A stretch of 64,000 nucleotides of DNA, from assembly GCF_043290135.1 (NCBI RefSeq), contig NC_134702.1, positions 88,312,817 through 88,376,816 of the forward strand. Direction: 5' to 3'. The notes below the pieces were generated by a model, which did not search any database, was not told where the DNA came from, and worked only from the letters and a program-made list of their open reading frames with translations. The translations under genes and the position numbers were made by a program. Positions 48,429 through 60,079 of the stretch are shown here, piece by piece (the first letter of the stretch is position 1; each line of letters begins with the position of its first letter). This DNA comes from Rhipicephalus microplus (lineage: Eukaryota; Arthropoda; Arachnida; Ixodida; Ixodidae).

Positions 48429-49451
48429 ATGGTTTCTGTTACGGTGGAAGGAGTTCTCGTGGACGCTTTGGTGGACACCGGTGCTACAGTTTCTGTGATT
48501 AGGTATGATTTGTGCAAACGCCTGAAGAAAGTAATGACACCTTATAATGGACCCAATCTAGTCGAAGCCCAGGGGAACGCTATCCGCCCTTTTGCTCTTT
48601 GTACTGCTCGTGTGTTTATTGATGACATTTTGCATTACATCGAGTTCACTGTGCTTACCCGGTGCTCTCACCAGCTAATTCTAGGGTGGGACTTCCTATC
48701 TTCTTCTTCAGCCGCTATATGTTGTGGTGAACGGATTCTGCACCTAACTAATACGGACTCCATGTTCGACGAAGGCGTCTACAAGCCTCTACGCCTGTTC
48801 GCTCGCGAAGACCTCGAACTACCGCCACACCAAGAACGAATTGTGACCCTGATATCTAAGGACATCGACCACGGTGACGTCTTGGTGTCCCCTTCGTCGA
48901 CTTGCGTCGCAAAAGGCATAGCCCTTGCATCAGGTGTCGTACGCTTTCACCATGGCTCCGCGCTCGTCATTGCTACGAATAAAACGCCAGAGAAAGTTCT
49001 CCTGCCAGAGGGCACTGCAGTAGCCTGTGTTGTGGATGCTGAGCCTGTCAGCGTCACGCCACTTAACCCTGCCTCTACCAACGACCGTTCTATGAGTAAG
49101 CCTGCCTCATTCTCTCCCTTCACATCTCGTATCAGTGATGACTTAACAGCTATGCAGGCGCAGCAGTTGCTTGCGTTATTAACGAAACACGCCGATTCTT
49201 TCGACACCTGCTCTTCGACGTTGGGCCGAACTACCACTGCAGCGCATCGCATTCAGACGGAGGGAACATCTATTGTACATCGCCGCCCGTACCGCGTGTC
49301 TCTCGCTGAGCGAAAAATCATCGAAGAAAACGTCGCTGACATGCTTCAACGAGAAATAATTCGTCCATAAACTAGCCCTTGGTCGTCCCCTGTTGTTTTG
49401 GTACGGAAAAAAGATGGCTCCATGCGCTTTTGCGTTGATTACCGGGCACTT

Positions 49452-49455
<4 letters not shown>
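48429..49455 (+). pseudogene. pol: Ty3/Gypsy Pol fragment (protease and RT start)
   Basis: The frame opens MVSVTVEGVLVDALVDTGAT, whose DTGA at residues 16-19 is the retroviral-type aspartic protease motif; LILGWDFL follows as the second conserved region. After a linker, the RT approach (RPYRVSLAERKIIEENVADM) is interrupted by a TAA at 49368-49370. It continues [20 protein letters not shown] and VDYRALNN, the first RT motifs. The sequence then runs into TA repeats, which remove the catalytic YxDD region and everything downstream. Non-functional. Confidence 0.82.

Positions 49456-49538
<83 letters not shown>
49456..49538. repeat. (TA)n tract at the Gypsy break
   Basis: About 83 bp of TA repeats with one TGTA interruption, beginning directly after the RT codons for ALNN. 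Confidence 0.97.
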
Positions 49539-49655
49539 AAGTCCCCTATTTCTCCTCCTCTCTCTCTCCTCTCCCCTCTTTAACCTCGCAACGCCGACGC
49601 AAGCAGCGTCTGCTAGTGAGTTGCTTAAATTAAAAAAATAATAATAAAAGCGTCA
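49539..49655 (+). other. Short 3'-end-like fragment of unknown element
   Basis: A pyrimidine-rich piece (CTCCTCCTCTCTCTCTCC), then CAGCGTCTGCTAGTGAGTTG and an A-rich tail (AAAAAAATAATAATAAAA). This resembles the 3' end of another retroelement wedged between the (TA)n tract and the LINE. No ORF. Confidence 0.35.
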
Positions 49656-49659
49656 CGCT

Positions 49660-51084
49660 GCAGACCCGTCTCAATCCTAGAATCAAATTCTTTTTTTACT
49701 CCCTACCAGCACGGATTCCGAAAAAGTTACTCATGTGAAACCCAACTTCTTTATTTTACTAATGACATAGCATCGGCTTTAGATCGCGGCTCACTTGTGC
49801 ATTGCATTTTTCTTGACTTTCAAAAAGCTTTCGATAAAGTACCTCACCAATTACTCCTCCTGAAAATTAGTGCCTTAAACATTGACCCGAACATTCTTAA
49901 ATAGATTGAATGCTTTCTGACTAATCGCACTCAGTTTGTAACAACTAATGGCTATAACTCACCTCTTTCTAAAGTAACATCCGGCGTACCCCAAGGTTCC
50001 GTATTAGGCCCTTTACTTTTTCTTATATATATTAATGATCTCCCAGACAGCATTAACTCCGCTATAAGGTTATTTGCAGATGATTGTGTAATTTACCGCG
50101 AAATAAACAATGAATATGATAACCAATTTTTACAGTCAGACCTTGACACTGTCTCAACCTGGTGCAATAAATGGCTTATGACTCTCAACTCTAACAAATC
50201 TAAATGCATGTCAATAACCCGGCGATCTATTTCTCCCCCCTGTACCTACAGAATTAACGCCGTTCCCCTCCAGCATGTCTCTTCATATAAGTACCTCGGC
50301 GTTTACATTACCAACAATCTATCTTGGCACACGCATGTTACCTACATCTGTAATAACGCTAACCGAACGCTAGGATACTTACGCCGCAACTTTTCTCGCG
50401 CTCCGCTGTCCCTCAAAATTCTATTATACCGATCACTAATTCGCCCAAAGCTTGAGTACGCGTCCGCTATATGGGATCCCGTGCAGCAAAATTTATTTAA
50501 CGCGTTAGAATCTGTTCAGAACCGCTCAGTTCGGTTCATTTGTTCTAATTATTCCCGTACTGCTAGCATATCAGAAATGAAATCTAACCTTGACCTACCC
50601 AATTTAACTGTCCGGAGGAAACTGGCGCGAGTGCATTTTTTTCATAAGATATTTTTTCACAATCCATCAATGAAGCGAGGCCTCATTTCACGACCGTCAT
50701 ACCACTCATCGCGCATTGATCATCAGCATAAGGTTGCCATTCCGTTTTGCCGCACCAAATTCTTTTCAGCAGCCTTCTTACCGAAAACAGCCGCCGATTG
50801 GAACCACCTTCCCTCTTCCGTTGTAACAATAACAGACCCTTTGTTATTCAAGACTGCAATTTCTCAGCAATTCTTGTAACTATACGCAGTTTCCATTATC
50901 TATCTTTGTCTTGTATGTGCTTGAATTCTTATACATTTTTAGTTGACTTATGTTGCCTTCCTGATTTGCGCATCTGACACTTGTTTCTTTATTTTGTCTT
51001 TTTTTTCTTGTGTGTTATAATTGTTGTACCTACCCCCTCTGTAATGGCCTACGGGCCCTGAGGGTATTCTAATAAATAAATAAA
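49660..51084 (+). mobile_element. 5'-truncated CR1/Jockey-type LINE
   Basis: The insertion ends in an AATA-repeat tail (51070-51084) directly before CGCGCACATGAACC, the sequence that follows (TA)n in spacer 3. The 3' UTR has GGCCTACGGGCCCTGAGGG just before the tail. It is found only in spacer 4. Confidence 0.8.
49674..50879 (+). pseudogene. LINE reverse transcriptase C-terminal part, one nonsense codon
   Basis: A single frame runs from ILESNSFFTPYQHGFRKSYS through HCIFLDFQKAFDKVPHQLL, VTSGVPQGSVLGPLLFLIYI and the catalytic LFADD (Asp codons 50079-50084) to SSYKYLGVYITNNLSWHTHV, LYRSLIRPKLEYASAIWDP and the stop at 50877-50879. The only break is TAG at 49902-49904, where LINE reverse transcriptases usually have Trp (LKWIECFL-type motif). 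The N-terminal endonuclease is absent because of 5' truncation, so the copy cannot move on its own. The frame is far less decayed than the I-like LINE in spacer 2, suggesting a younger insertion. Confidence 0.8.
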
Positions 51085-52897
51085 CGCGCACATGAACCTA
51101 ACAAAAAAGTATAGTTAAACACCCCCCCACCCAAATAAATAAAAACACCATGCCTGCGAAGAACGTGCAGCTGCATTAACAGTGAAAACTGGAAGGAATA
51201 GCGGCTTTTAAAATATTTATTTACTCTTTAGGTAACTAATTTATTCACACTTGCAGGATACCCGCTATGCAATAAATCTAAGACATTTTTGTGTACTAAG
51301 AAGTTATTAAGTGTGTAATCCTTCGTCATTATACGCAGAAGCGTGCTACCCGTTACACGCTTGCAAAAAACTTTGTGCATTTTTCTTTATTCTCTTCTCC
51401 GGTGCGAGAGTATGCGTGGCTGTAAGGGACTGAATTATTATAGAAGCTGATTGCTTCACTAATTAGTCTGCAATGTTATACTAACGTGCTTACAACGTAA
51501 TACTCAGTAGTGCTCTAATTTATTCCAAGTTCTTTTCTTTGTTTATATAAGATATGTATAAATCAAGTACCACAATTATCTAGGTCATATCTATTATTTC
51601 TAATATATAACCTCTATTATTTTAAAACTGCGTATTATTTTACAAAACCACTCAATTCTTCGTCAATCCTCTACAGTGGGTATGCGTCATGGGCAATAGA
51701 TGAAAAGGACAAGAACGAGCATTCGATGACCCACTCGTTACGTAATTCACGTTGTGCGACGCCTGGTTGTTCCTTGGTTTTTTTTTTAAACGGACACCGG
51801 CACCGGTGGCGGACAATTACGGCCCACGTGACCCTTGTTATGGTCTAATAATAACTGTCGCTGTAAAAATTTCTTGCTACGCTCCTGGCTGCCATGTTGA
51901 ATGTGTGGCTGGTTGTTTACAACACGTGTTTGAGATAGTGCCGTCAAAGCAGTGAAGAAGAATAGATATGTGCTATCGCGTGGCGAGAAAAAAAATGGTA
52001 AGGTTTCTCCGCGTGATTTTTTCTGGTGAATTTCCAATGAGTTTGACCGCTTTCGCCCCGTTCGAAACCTAGTCGGAACGTGTTATTCGAGCCATTCGCC
52101 GAAAGACCTCAGCCTACACAAAGCTAATTGAAATTGAGAACTAATTTATGCTTGCTATCCAGGTCCAAATATTTTTTCTTTTACGGCTTGTAGAAAACTT
52201 TCCTTCTCGACGCGCAGCTGAGGAGGTCGTTTGGAGATAGGTTTCGGCAATGCATTAGAAACGCGATGTAATACTGCCCACAGGTGAAACAACTTTCCTT
52301 TGATGTGTGCTTTCGTAATTAAAAGGGCGTGGCACATGTTTCATGGCGCTGGCAACAAACCTACCGCCGGCACACCGTAGTGAAGCGCAAAATGAGCTAG
52401 CGCTGAATAGCTGTCAAACTCATTTCATCGTGCTTTTGTAGTGGCAATGTCCCTGCACCTGCAAAAAATGGTACGTTGCTACTATTACTGTAGTTGTTGT
52501 TGCGGTCATGTACTCGTGGGACTTCTTTTACCGAACGTGCTTTCCGCAACGTGTGCCGGCACCGCGATATTTGCCTGTGATACAAAATTTTAGTTATTGC
52601 CCTCTAACATTAACTTTTTTCAAAGTTCGAATAAAGTTTGTAGGTATCTGCCGATAAAATCAGCAGAGGCCCTTTAACTGTGCACTTCAAACTGGCCTTT
52701 GACCATCAACAAATTTACGGCCACTCTAATTTTTATGGATTAGTCCATGAAAAGTCTGCGTACCTATTTTGACTATAGCTGTGCACATTCATAAAAATTT
52801 GTTCTTTCTGACAACTGTTCCCTGAAGGTCTGTTAATAGAGGTCTAGAAACTTCTAGTTTCACTTTAGTTAGCTGCTTTATATAAAACAGTCATTTG
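51085..52897 (+). repeat. Conserved blocks of spacer 4, no gene seen
   Basis: Aligns with 34156-35964, including block R (51685-52022). No supported gene. Confidence 0.5.
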
Positions 52898-52898
52898 C

Positions 52899-52941
<43 letters not shown>

Positions 52942-53169
52942 GCTTAACAATTTATAACCTCCATATGATTATAAAAGACTCCGTCGTGGATGGCTCCTAA
53001 AATTCCAACCACCTGGTGTTCTTCAAGGCGCACCTATATCTAAACAAATGGGTCTCATGCATTTCCGCCTTAACAAAAATTGGGGCCACCATGCTCGGAA
53101 TTCGATCCCGTGATATGACCCTCGAGTCAGCAGCTCAGTGCCTTAGCCACTAGTCCACCGTGGCGGGTA
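52898..53169 (-). mobile_element. Ruka-like SINE with (TTG)n tail, antisense (spacer 4)
   Basis: The TTG tract at 52898-52942 is the tail. The head complement is GCCTTAGCCACTAGTCCACC at the right end. Confidence 0.75.
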
Positions 53170-53599
53170 TGAAACAACCAAACACAAGCGTCTATCAATT
53201 ACGTAGTTGCTATTGTTACACCGTAACAATATCGTCATTGCTCAGTATTAACACTCTTGGCGGGCTTATGTCGTCCCCGTGGCGGGGTTACCAGGCCGTT
53301 TAAGCTAGGCTAACTCCGCCTTTTGCAATATCACAACCACCACCACACCACCATCACACTTTTAAATGCGAAGCATTTCTTAGCGAACTTCAGCGACATT
53401 GAGCGTATCTATCTATATCTCGCCGCCTACGACATTTAGCTCTCCTGGCCGTTTGGATGAAGATATTCATACCAAACTTGGTATGGCATACCATGACTGT
53501 GTAAAGAACACAATCAATTAGTCATAACATGAATTTCATGACTTTTATGTCAAGAATTTCATATTTACATTTCACGGTCCTGCAGCTCTTGCGGTGGTT

Positions 53600-55140
53600 T
53601 TGTTCACATGACATGTTGCTAAACTGGTATGATATGACATGATTGCATGGCGAACATAAGCGACAAGCCCTAACCTGAAAATCATGACATGCGTGTTTAT
53701 GTAACAACATGGCTACATGCCACACTCATGGTGTGCTTGCGGCCGTTTTGCTAGCTTTGCATATACCAAATGTAGTATTACAGTATGTGAATGGATGACA
53801 GACATGCATGACTGATGCAAACATGGTGATCAAGAGATGCATGTAATGTAATAAGATGACTACATGACATGCTCATGATGCACTGGCGGCCGTTTCGCTA
53901 GCTTCAGTTTTACCATGTTTGGTATTACGGGACGTGAAAGGATGACGAAGGTATGAGACTGGTACAAGCATAATAAGCTTTAGATGCGTATCATGTAAGC
54001 ACATGACTACATGCTACGCTTATGATGCGCTTGCGGCCAATTCGCTAGCTTCACATGTACCGCCCCGCAGCGGTGGTCTAGTGGCTAAGGTACTCGGCTG
54101 CTGACCCGCCGGTCGCGGGTTCAAATCCCGGCTTCGGCGGCTGCATTTCTGATGGAGGCGGAAATGTTGTAGGCCCGTGTGCTCAGATTTGGGTGCACGT
54201 TAAAGAACCCCAGAAGGTCGAAATTTCCGGAGCCCTAAACTACGGCGTCTCTCATAATCATATAGTGGTTTTGGGACGTTAAACGCCCCATATCAATCAA
54301 TCAAATCAATCACAAGTACCAAATTTAATATTACGCGACGCGAACGAACGACATAGGTAAATGACACATTCAAACATGATAATCACTACATGCGTGTCAC
54401 GTAAGAAGATGACTACATGCCACACCCATGATGAGCTCGCGGCCGTTTTGCTAGCTTCACATACGCCAAATTTGATATTACGTGACGTCAATGCATAACG
54501 AAGGTACGTGACTGGTGCAAACATGAATCATGAGATGCATGTCATGTGAGAACATGACTACATGCCACAGTCAAGGTGCCAATACACTTCGACGTGACCC
54601 GGCGCGCGTGTGCGGCGGTGTTCGTTTCGTAGGTTCACGCCGGCGTTGCCGCACCTGGCGCTGGACCTGCCATATACTCTCCGGTGCGCGCCGCGCTGCG
54701 TTTTTTTGACGCATGTGTGTTTCAGCGCTCCGGCGTCCCTCCGTCACGAAAAGAGGCAGACGAAGTGAAATGCATCGGCGCGAAATGCACCATGTCGCAT
54801 TTCGCGCCGGTGGCCGCCGGGCCGCGCCGACGGACGCTGGTCGTGCATAGCGTCGGACTATATAGTGCCCGCGCTTTGCTAACGTAGCGTCGCTGTGCCC
54901 AGCGCGCGCGTGTCAACGTTACGTTGGAGTATATTGGGCCATGCATGACGCACTCGCGGCCGTTTCGCTAGCTCCACATATACCAAATTTTGTGTTACGT
55001 GACGTAAATGAATGATGGAGACATATGACTGGTGCAAACATGATAATCATGACTGGCTTGTCATGTAAGAACATGACAACACGTTCATAGCGTGCTCGCG
55101 GCCGTTTTGCTAGCTCCGCTTATACTAAATTTGGCATCAT
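53600..55140 (+). repeat. 147-bp satellite array with GC-rich core (element d)
   Basis: Monomers with the same anchors as element c. GC-rich core at about 54555-54945. Confidence 0.8.
54062..54310 (+). mobile_element. Ruka-like SINE nested in satellite (spacer 4)
   Basis: Same insertion as in element c, with the same 10-bp flanks (CACATGTACC at 54052-54061, CACAAGTACC at 54311-54320). The B-box is complete here: GTCGCGGGTTCAAATCCCGG. Confidence 0.87.
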
Positions 55141-55154
55141 TTAATATGAATAGA

Positions 55155-55838
55155 TAGATTTATTTATTTATTTATTTATTCATTTATTTATTTATTTATT
55201 TATTTGATTTGCATACACAGATACACGAACACACAGAGGAAAGAGAGAGAGACCAAGAAGGCAACTGCCACCTGGAGGGGCACAACGCCTTCTCACTCTT
55301 TCAGGAGGAGGGAAGAAAGAAAGAAAGATTAGAGAAAAAAAGATGAAAGAAGATGAGAAAGAGAGAAAAAATGACGAAGTCTTCAACGAGTATGAGTATA
55401 AAGTAAAAGAGAGAGAGAGAGAGACCGTCTATAAATGGGTGGCCAGGTTTGTTTGGTTCATAAACGATAGAAGAGCTCGGTGAGCCTGGTCGCGTCGGGA
55501 AGCACAACCACTCGGAAAGAGGTAGTCGCCTAGAGTCACGCACTTGAGTCCTAGGAATTTACATTCTTTAATTAGCAAAGACCGCTGCGTAGCAAATGTG
55601 GGACAGTGCAGTATGAGATGTTCAAGTGTTTCGCAGGAGCCACAAGCTGCGCACAACGGGCCGTTCTCACGCCCTTGACGGTGTAATCGTTCACGCACCA
55701 GCACAGAGCCCACTCTTAGTTTGTACAACAGCGCTTGAGAGCTACGAAGCAAGCCACAGCCACGAACACGGAGAGGGAACGACAACATTCGCCACACGCT
55801 GGTCTGGGTGCTGCTTTAGGAGGTTTCGGCGTATAAGC
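55155..55838 (-). mobile_element. 5'-truncated LINE nested in element d
   Basis: Its minus-strand ORF (55429-55797) is the longest of the three orthologues, beginning MWRMLSFPLRVRGCGLLRSS and including the CAACGSCETLEHLILHCP zinc motif. Its TTTA tail tract is longer than in b and c. Confidence 0.75.
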
Positions 55839-56007
55839 ATGACGAAGGTAAACAACACAATCAAACATCATAATCTTGACACGGAATTCATGTACGGCAT
55901 AATTTACCTCCTCCTCGTAACGTTGTGGGTATTTTAAAATGACATATCAACCTTCCTCATTCGTGCTTCGCATATCATGGATTGCCACTGTACGTGGGAT
56001 CTGCCAA

Positions 56008-57642
56008 TTTTTTTGTAGATGTGTTCTACAGAGTGCCAAGAGAGTGTTTCTGTAAACAGACTATGGCTATTGTTCAAACTTTATTACAATAATCATCGGA
56101 GAAAACAAAGAATATAGGCAAAGCAAGGAATGAAAGTAAAGGTGCTTGCTTACTTCTCCGCCTCAGTCATAAAAATATACAAGAGTACACCAACTTATGA
56201 TAAAGCATGCAGGAGAAATAAATTCCTACCCATCCTTGTACAGAATGAATGGTGCTACTTTACGGCTCAAAGGTTTATTTTCTTATACAGAAGTAGCGTA
56301 GTTCAACAAACAAAAAAATGTGGAGTGTCACGAGTTATATTTTTCGAATTACTCTCACAAAAATAAAGTAACCGATAAAACATTTATCGCTAAACAAGTT
56401 TATAACTGAATTAAAACTTGTATTCTCAAACGACCATTCAGATAATGCCACAAAATTGTGACGTTGAAGAAGGCAGTAGTCGGCGTGTTCAGGAAAAAAC
56501 TCCTTATTTGGCTGACTTTGCACGCCGTAATAAAACACGATGTACGGCAAGAAATTCACGCATATCGGCAAATAGAGAGCCTCATTTCATAATCTTATCC
56601 GCGGCAACGCGCGTCCTTTTTAAACAAGCGGCATGGGATATTCCTGCTTTATTGCTGGTGGCTGCATTTGTTTGAGAATAAATTCGAATGTTGGCGTTTC
56701 GTGCACAATCTTAACAAAATGAAACACACTATCACGAAGCTTCTCAAACACTGAGGGTTTGAGGCGCCGTCTGCGTCGGGTATTGCTAACGATCTTTATA
56801 AGTGTAAACTGCATACAGCAAAGTTGAAAAAATGAACAGTTTGTGCCTTGAGGTTGGTTAGGTTTGCAGTTTTATTTATGCAGATATATACTGTTACCAC
56901 CTGTACGTAACATGCCTCACAAAAATGCATTGCCTACAAGTGCACCTCCTATACAAACCACCTGAACTAGAGAAGGGGATTTCATGAAGAAATCGTTTAT
57001 TTGCTACAAAAATAATTTGTAGGTAATCACCCTTTATACGCCCGACGCCATTTATAATTCTCCTGATAAGCGAGTTACCCGCTACAGATTTGTAAGGCAT
57101 TACGTGCGTTTTGTTTCTGCTGCGGCTGATTACGATGAATGATAAGCGCGTTCCAGCCACACATTTTCTTTCTGCTTTGAAGCGTACGTGACATGTTCTC
57201 GACTGCTTAATGCAGAGTCGGCGCAGAAAACAAGCTCACCCGGAGGCTAGAGTTCGGGAAGCAGCGGCTGAGCGGTAACACCGACAACAAGCTGCTACTT
57301 CGGGCGTGGGAGCGTGGCACACTTCGGCTCAACGTATACGCAGACAGCAAGCCACCGAAGATGCGAAAGTCCGGGAAGCAGTGAATAATAGTTCCGCGGC
57401 CACCGTTCATGAGCATCAGGTGTTAAAAGCACGGATATGGGCAGTGCAGAGTCAAAAGTCAGAGGGTCAACATTCCATGGAACTGACGTTCAGGAAACGG
57501 TGCGATGCCTTCCTAAAGACATACCTAACGATGCTGCATGCAGTGAGCACATCAAGCAAAACTGATATGTCCAGCCTTGTGAAGGAACGTAACATTCACG
57601 CGTGCTTTATGTACCTAGAAGATTCACCCTCTACAGATACTT
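56008..57642 (+). repeat. Upstream block of gene 5, truncated by deletion
   Basis: Matches the left part of 26348-29767 and 39052-42466 up to CTCTACAGATACTTAAAC, then jumps into sequence that in the sister genes lies inside the intron 1 SINE. The promoter-proximal half is missing. Confidence 0.65.
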
Positions 57643-57646
57643 AAAC

Positions 57647-57725
57647 TCGAATTGGCCGAAAGATTTGTAACCTTCTACAGCAAAGTCTTTCATAACCATA
57701 ACATTGTTTTAGGACGTGAAATTAC
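57647..57725 (+). mobile_element. Remnant of the intron 1 SINE at gene 5
   Basis: Only the 3' body is left (CGAATTGGCCGAAAG to TTTTAGGACGTGAAA). The tRNA-like head was lost with exon 1. Confidence 0.65.
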
Positions 57726-58421
57726 TTAATATCATTATTTCATACTTAAAATGCTCGCGAAAACATTATTCGCTAGTACATTGTTCAAAAGCCCTGCGTT
57801 TTTACATATAACGTGTTTGGGTGAGAAAGCATTCAAATTTTTTCGCCTTAGCTATCAAGCAAAAGAATGATTGCTGACCGAATTACACTTGACAAATGAA
57901 AGCAAAAAATGCGCAATTCATGTTTACACCAGCCACATTACGTTTGAGGCGTACATAAAATTTGTCATAAGTGCTTTTGCTTGGACCACTTATTGTATTC
58001 CAGACAACTTAGCTGGGCATCTCAAAAAGACACAGACAAAAACGACTAGTCTTGACAGAAAGAACAATTTTTGTTTTTCAGATGTTCAGATTCTTGTTGG
58101 TGACTTAGGCTAACTATGCCTTCATTACACATCAAAAGAGACCAGGTGACTAGAAAACTCATGCAGTGAAACTTTTCTTTCATCCAGTTGGTTTATTCAT
58201 CAACACATAGCAAATGAGTCATGATCAGTGCTTTTGCTTGTTCGTGTCTGTGGACGGTGTCATTTTAAGTGTTCCTGAAATCGACAGTTTACGTATGTAA
58301 AACTAGTATATCTCAGCACCAATCTTAAAATCTTAATATCCCAAACCAGCACGTAGTGCTGATGAATAGGTACATAAACTAGCCTGTTTTCTCATTACGA
58401 AGCCCTTTTTCTCACATTTAG

Positions 58422-59458
58422 CTGCGCGCCTGCATCGTCCTCGCTTTGGCCACCAGCGCCCTTGCTGGTCACGTTGGCCACCTTGCTGGGGGTTACACTC
58501 TCGCCAGTAACCTCGGATATGGCCTTGGCTACGGAAACCTGGGTTACGCCGGTCTCGGTTACGGCGGTCTTGGTCTCTCCCACTACGGCCTTGCCCATGG
58601 CGTTGGATACTCCGGCCTCACCGGCTACGGTGTCGGCTACGGATATGGTTACGCGCCAGCCGCCAGCTATGCTGTCGCTTCCCCAGCCGTCGCCCATACC
58701 GTTTCCTCCTACCACGCTGCCCCAGCTGTGACCACTGTGCCCGCCGCCCCAGCTGTTACCTCTGTCCACGCCGCCCCAGCCGTGGCTGCTGTGCAAGCTG
58801 CTCCAGCCGTGACTGCTGTTCACGCTGCCCCAGCGGTCGCCACTTATGCAGCTGCCCCAGCTGTCACCTACGCTGCCGCCCCAGCTGTAACCAGGGTTGT
58901 CCAGCAGTCCGCTCCGGTTGTTGCTGCTGCCCCAACTGTCACCTACGCTGCCGCCCCAGCTGTAACCAGGGTTGTCCAGCAGTCCGCTCCAGTTGTTGCT
59001 GCTGCCCCAGTTGTCGCCACCTACGCCGCTGCCCCAGCGGTAACTGCTGTCCACGCTGCTCCTGCTGTCACTACTGTTCACGCTGCACCAGCCATCGCTG
59101 CCGTCCATGCTGCTCCAGCTGTCGCTGCTGTCCACGCTGCTCCAGCTGTCGCTACCTACAGTGTTGCCCACGCTGCCCCAGCCGTCGCTACCTACGGTGT
59201 GGCCCACTCTGCCCCTCTCTATTACGGCTATGGTGTAGGCTCTCTCGGCTATGGTGCTGGTCACTATGGTTATGGCCATGGTCTGCTCGGCTACGGCCTG
59301 AACTACGGCTATGGTCTTGGCTCTCCTCTGAGTTACGCCACCCTTCTGCGCAAGAAGAAGTGTAAGTTCCCCTTTTCTTTCCGTTCTTTTAAATGTTCAC
59401 AGTGCCCTCGTGATTTCTTGCATTTCTCACAATCACGTGTATTTTCTTCTTTGCAGAA
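58422..59458 (+). CDS. Cuticle protein 16.5-like gene, copy 5 (exon 1 and promoter missing)
   Basis: The main coding exon (58422-59361) is fully open: 313 codons, beginning LRACIVLALATSALAGH and ending LLRKKK. Acceptor ACATTTAG and donor GTAAGT are intact, and T|AA forms the stop across a 95-bp intron (59362-59456). The AAPAV block contains an internal duplication: RVVQQSAPVVAAAP occurs twice, against once in the other copies. There is no in-frame ATG, and TAG sits directly before the exon. The deletion upstream removed the TATA box and the ATG exon, so no normal start exists. It may be a recently silenced pseudogene, or it may be spliced to a distant exon 1. The unbroken frame argues that loss was recent or that some expression persists. 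Confidence 0.62.
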
Positions 59459-59555
59459 ATTTCGCTCTTCTATGCCTTTCCGCAGCAGCCGTTTTTCATA
59501 ATGGGGGTGAACCATTGTTGGAGACTCCACTGAATTATTCGGAATCTGATTGGAT

Positions 59556-59561
59556 AATAAA
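59556..59561 (+). terminator. Polyadenylation signal, gene copy 5
   Basis: AATAAA 100 bp into the terminal exon that starts at 59457. Confidence 0.7.
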
Positions 59562-59858
59562 CTTTTTGCACTACATTGACGTTGTATTTTTAGTAGCCTT
59601 TCAATCAATCGGCACAAGCAATGGGTTGTTAAGTTAGAGTTGATGACGTGACTTCTTAACAAGAATACACAGACTGCCAACATGCTGGCAAAGAACTGAA
59701 AACACGCACGTGTACTAAACACTTATGATCGCAATATAGTTCAAATGTTAGTTGAAAGTATACTAGTATTTTCTTTGTGCACCCCTTTCGCACGCACCAC
59801 CTGCTTAGCGGTTTCGAATACAGCGTTGCATTGACACGACAGACTTGTTTGCGAAAGG

Positions 59859-59860
<2 letters not shown>

Positions 59861-59948
<88 letters not shown>
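59861..59948. repeat. (TCTA)n microsatellite in element e
   Basis: About 22 tetranucleotide units. Confidence 0.95.
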
Positions 59949-59949
<1 letters not shown>

Positions 59950-60079
59950 AATCTATTTATTTAACTATATTTATATAGCCACCTACGACATTTAGCTCTC
60001 CTGGCCGTTTCGATAATAGTATCAATACCAAACTTGGTATGGCATAACATGATTGTATGAAGAACATATTTGTCTAGTC

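Larger units (their letters stand above)
46800..49455 (+). mobile_element. Ty3/Gypsy LTR retrotransposon, 3'-truncated
   Basis: A 5' leader with AATAAA (46946-46951), consistent with part of an LTR, precedes gag and a pol fragment. The element stops inside reverse transcriptase at a (TA)n tract. No integrase, RNase H or 3' LTR follows, so LTR limits cannot be set. It is present only in spacer 4. Confidence 0.8.
53364..56007 (+). mobile_element. Satellite-bearing HINE/Helentron-like element, copy d
   Basis: The left motif ATGCGAAGCA is at 53366-53375 and the right motif TGCTTCGCA at 55964-55972. The hairpin has one mismatch (TGCCACTGTACGTGGGA at about 55983-55999). The same nested SINE (54062) and antisense LINE (55155) as in copy c are present. 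The flanks match those of copies b and c. Confidence 0.6.
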
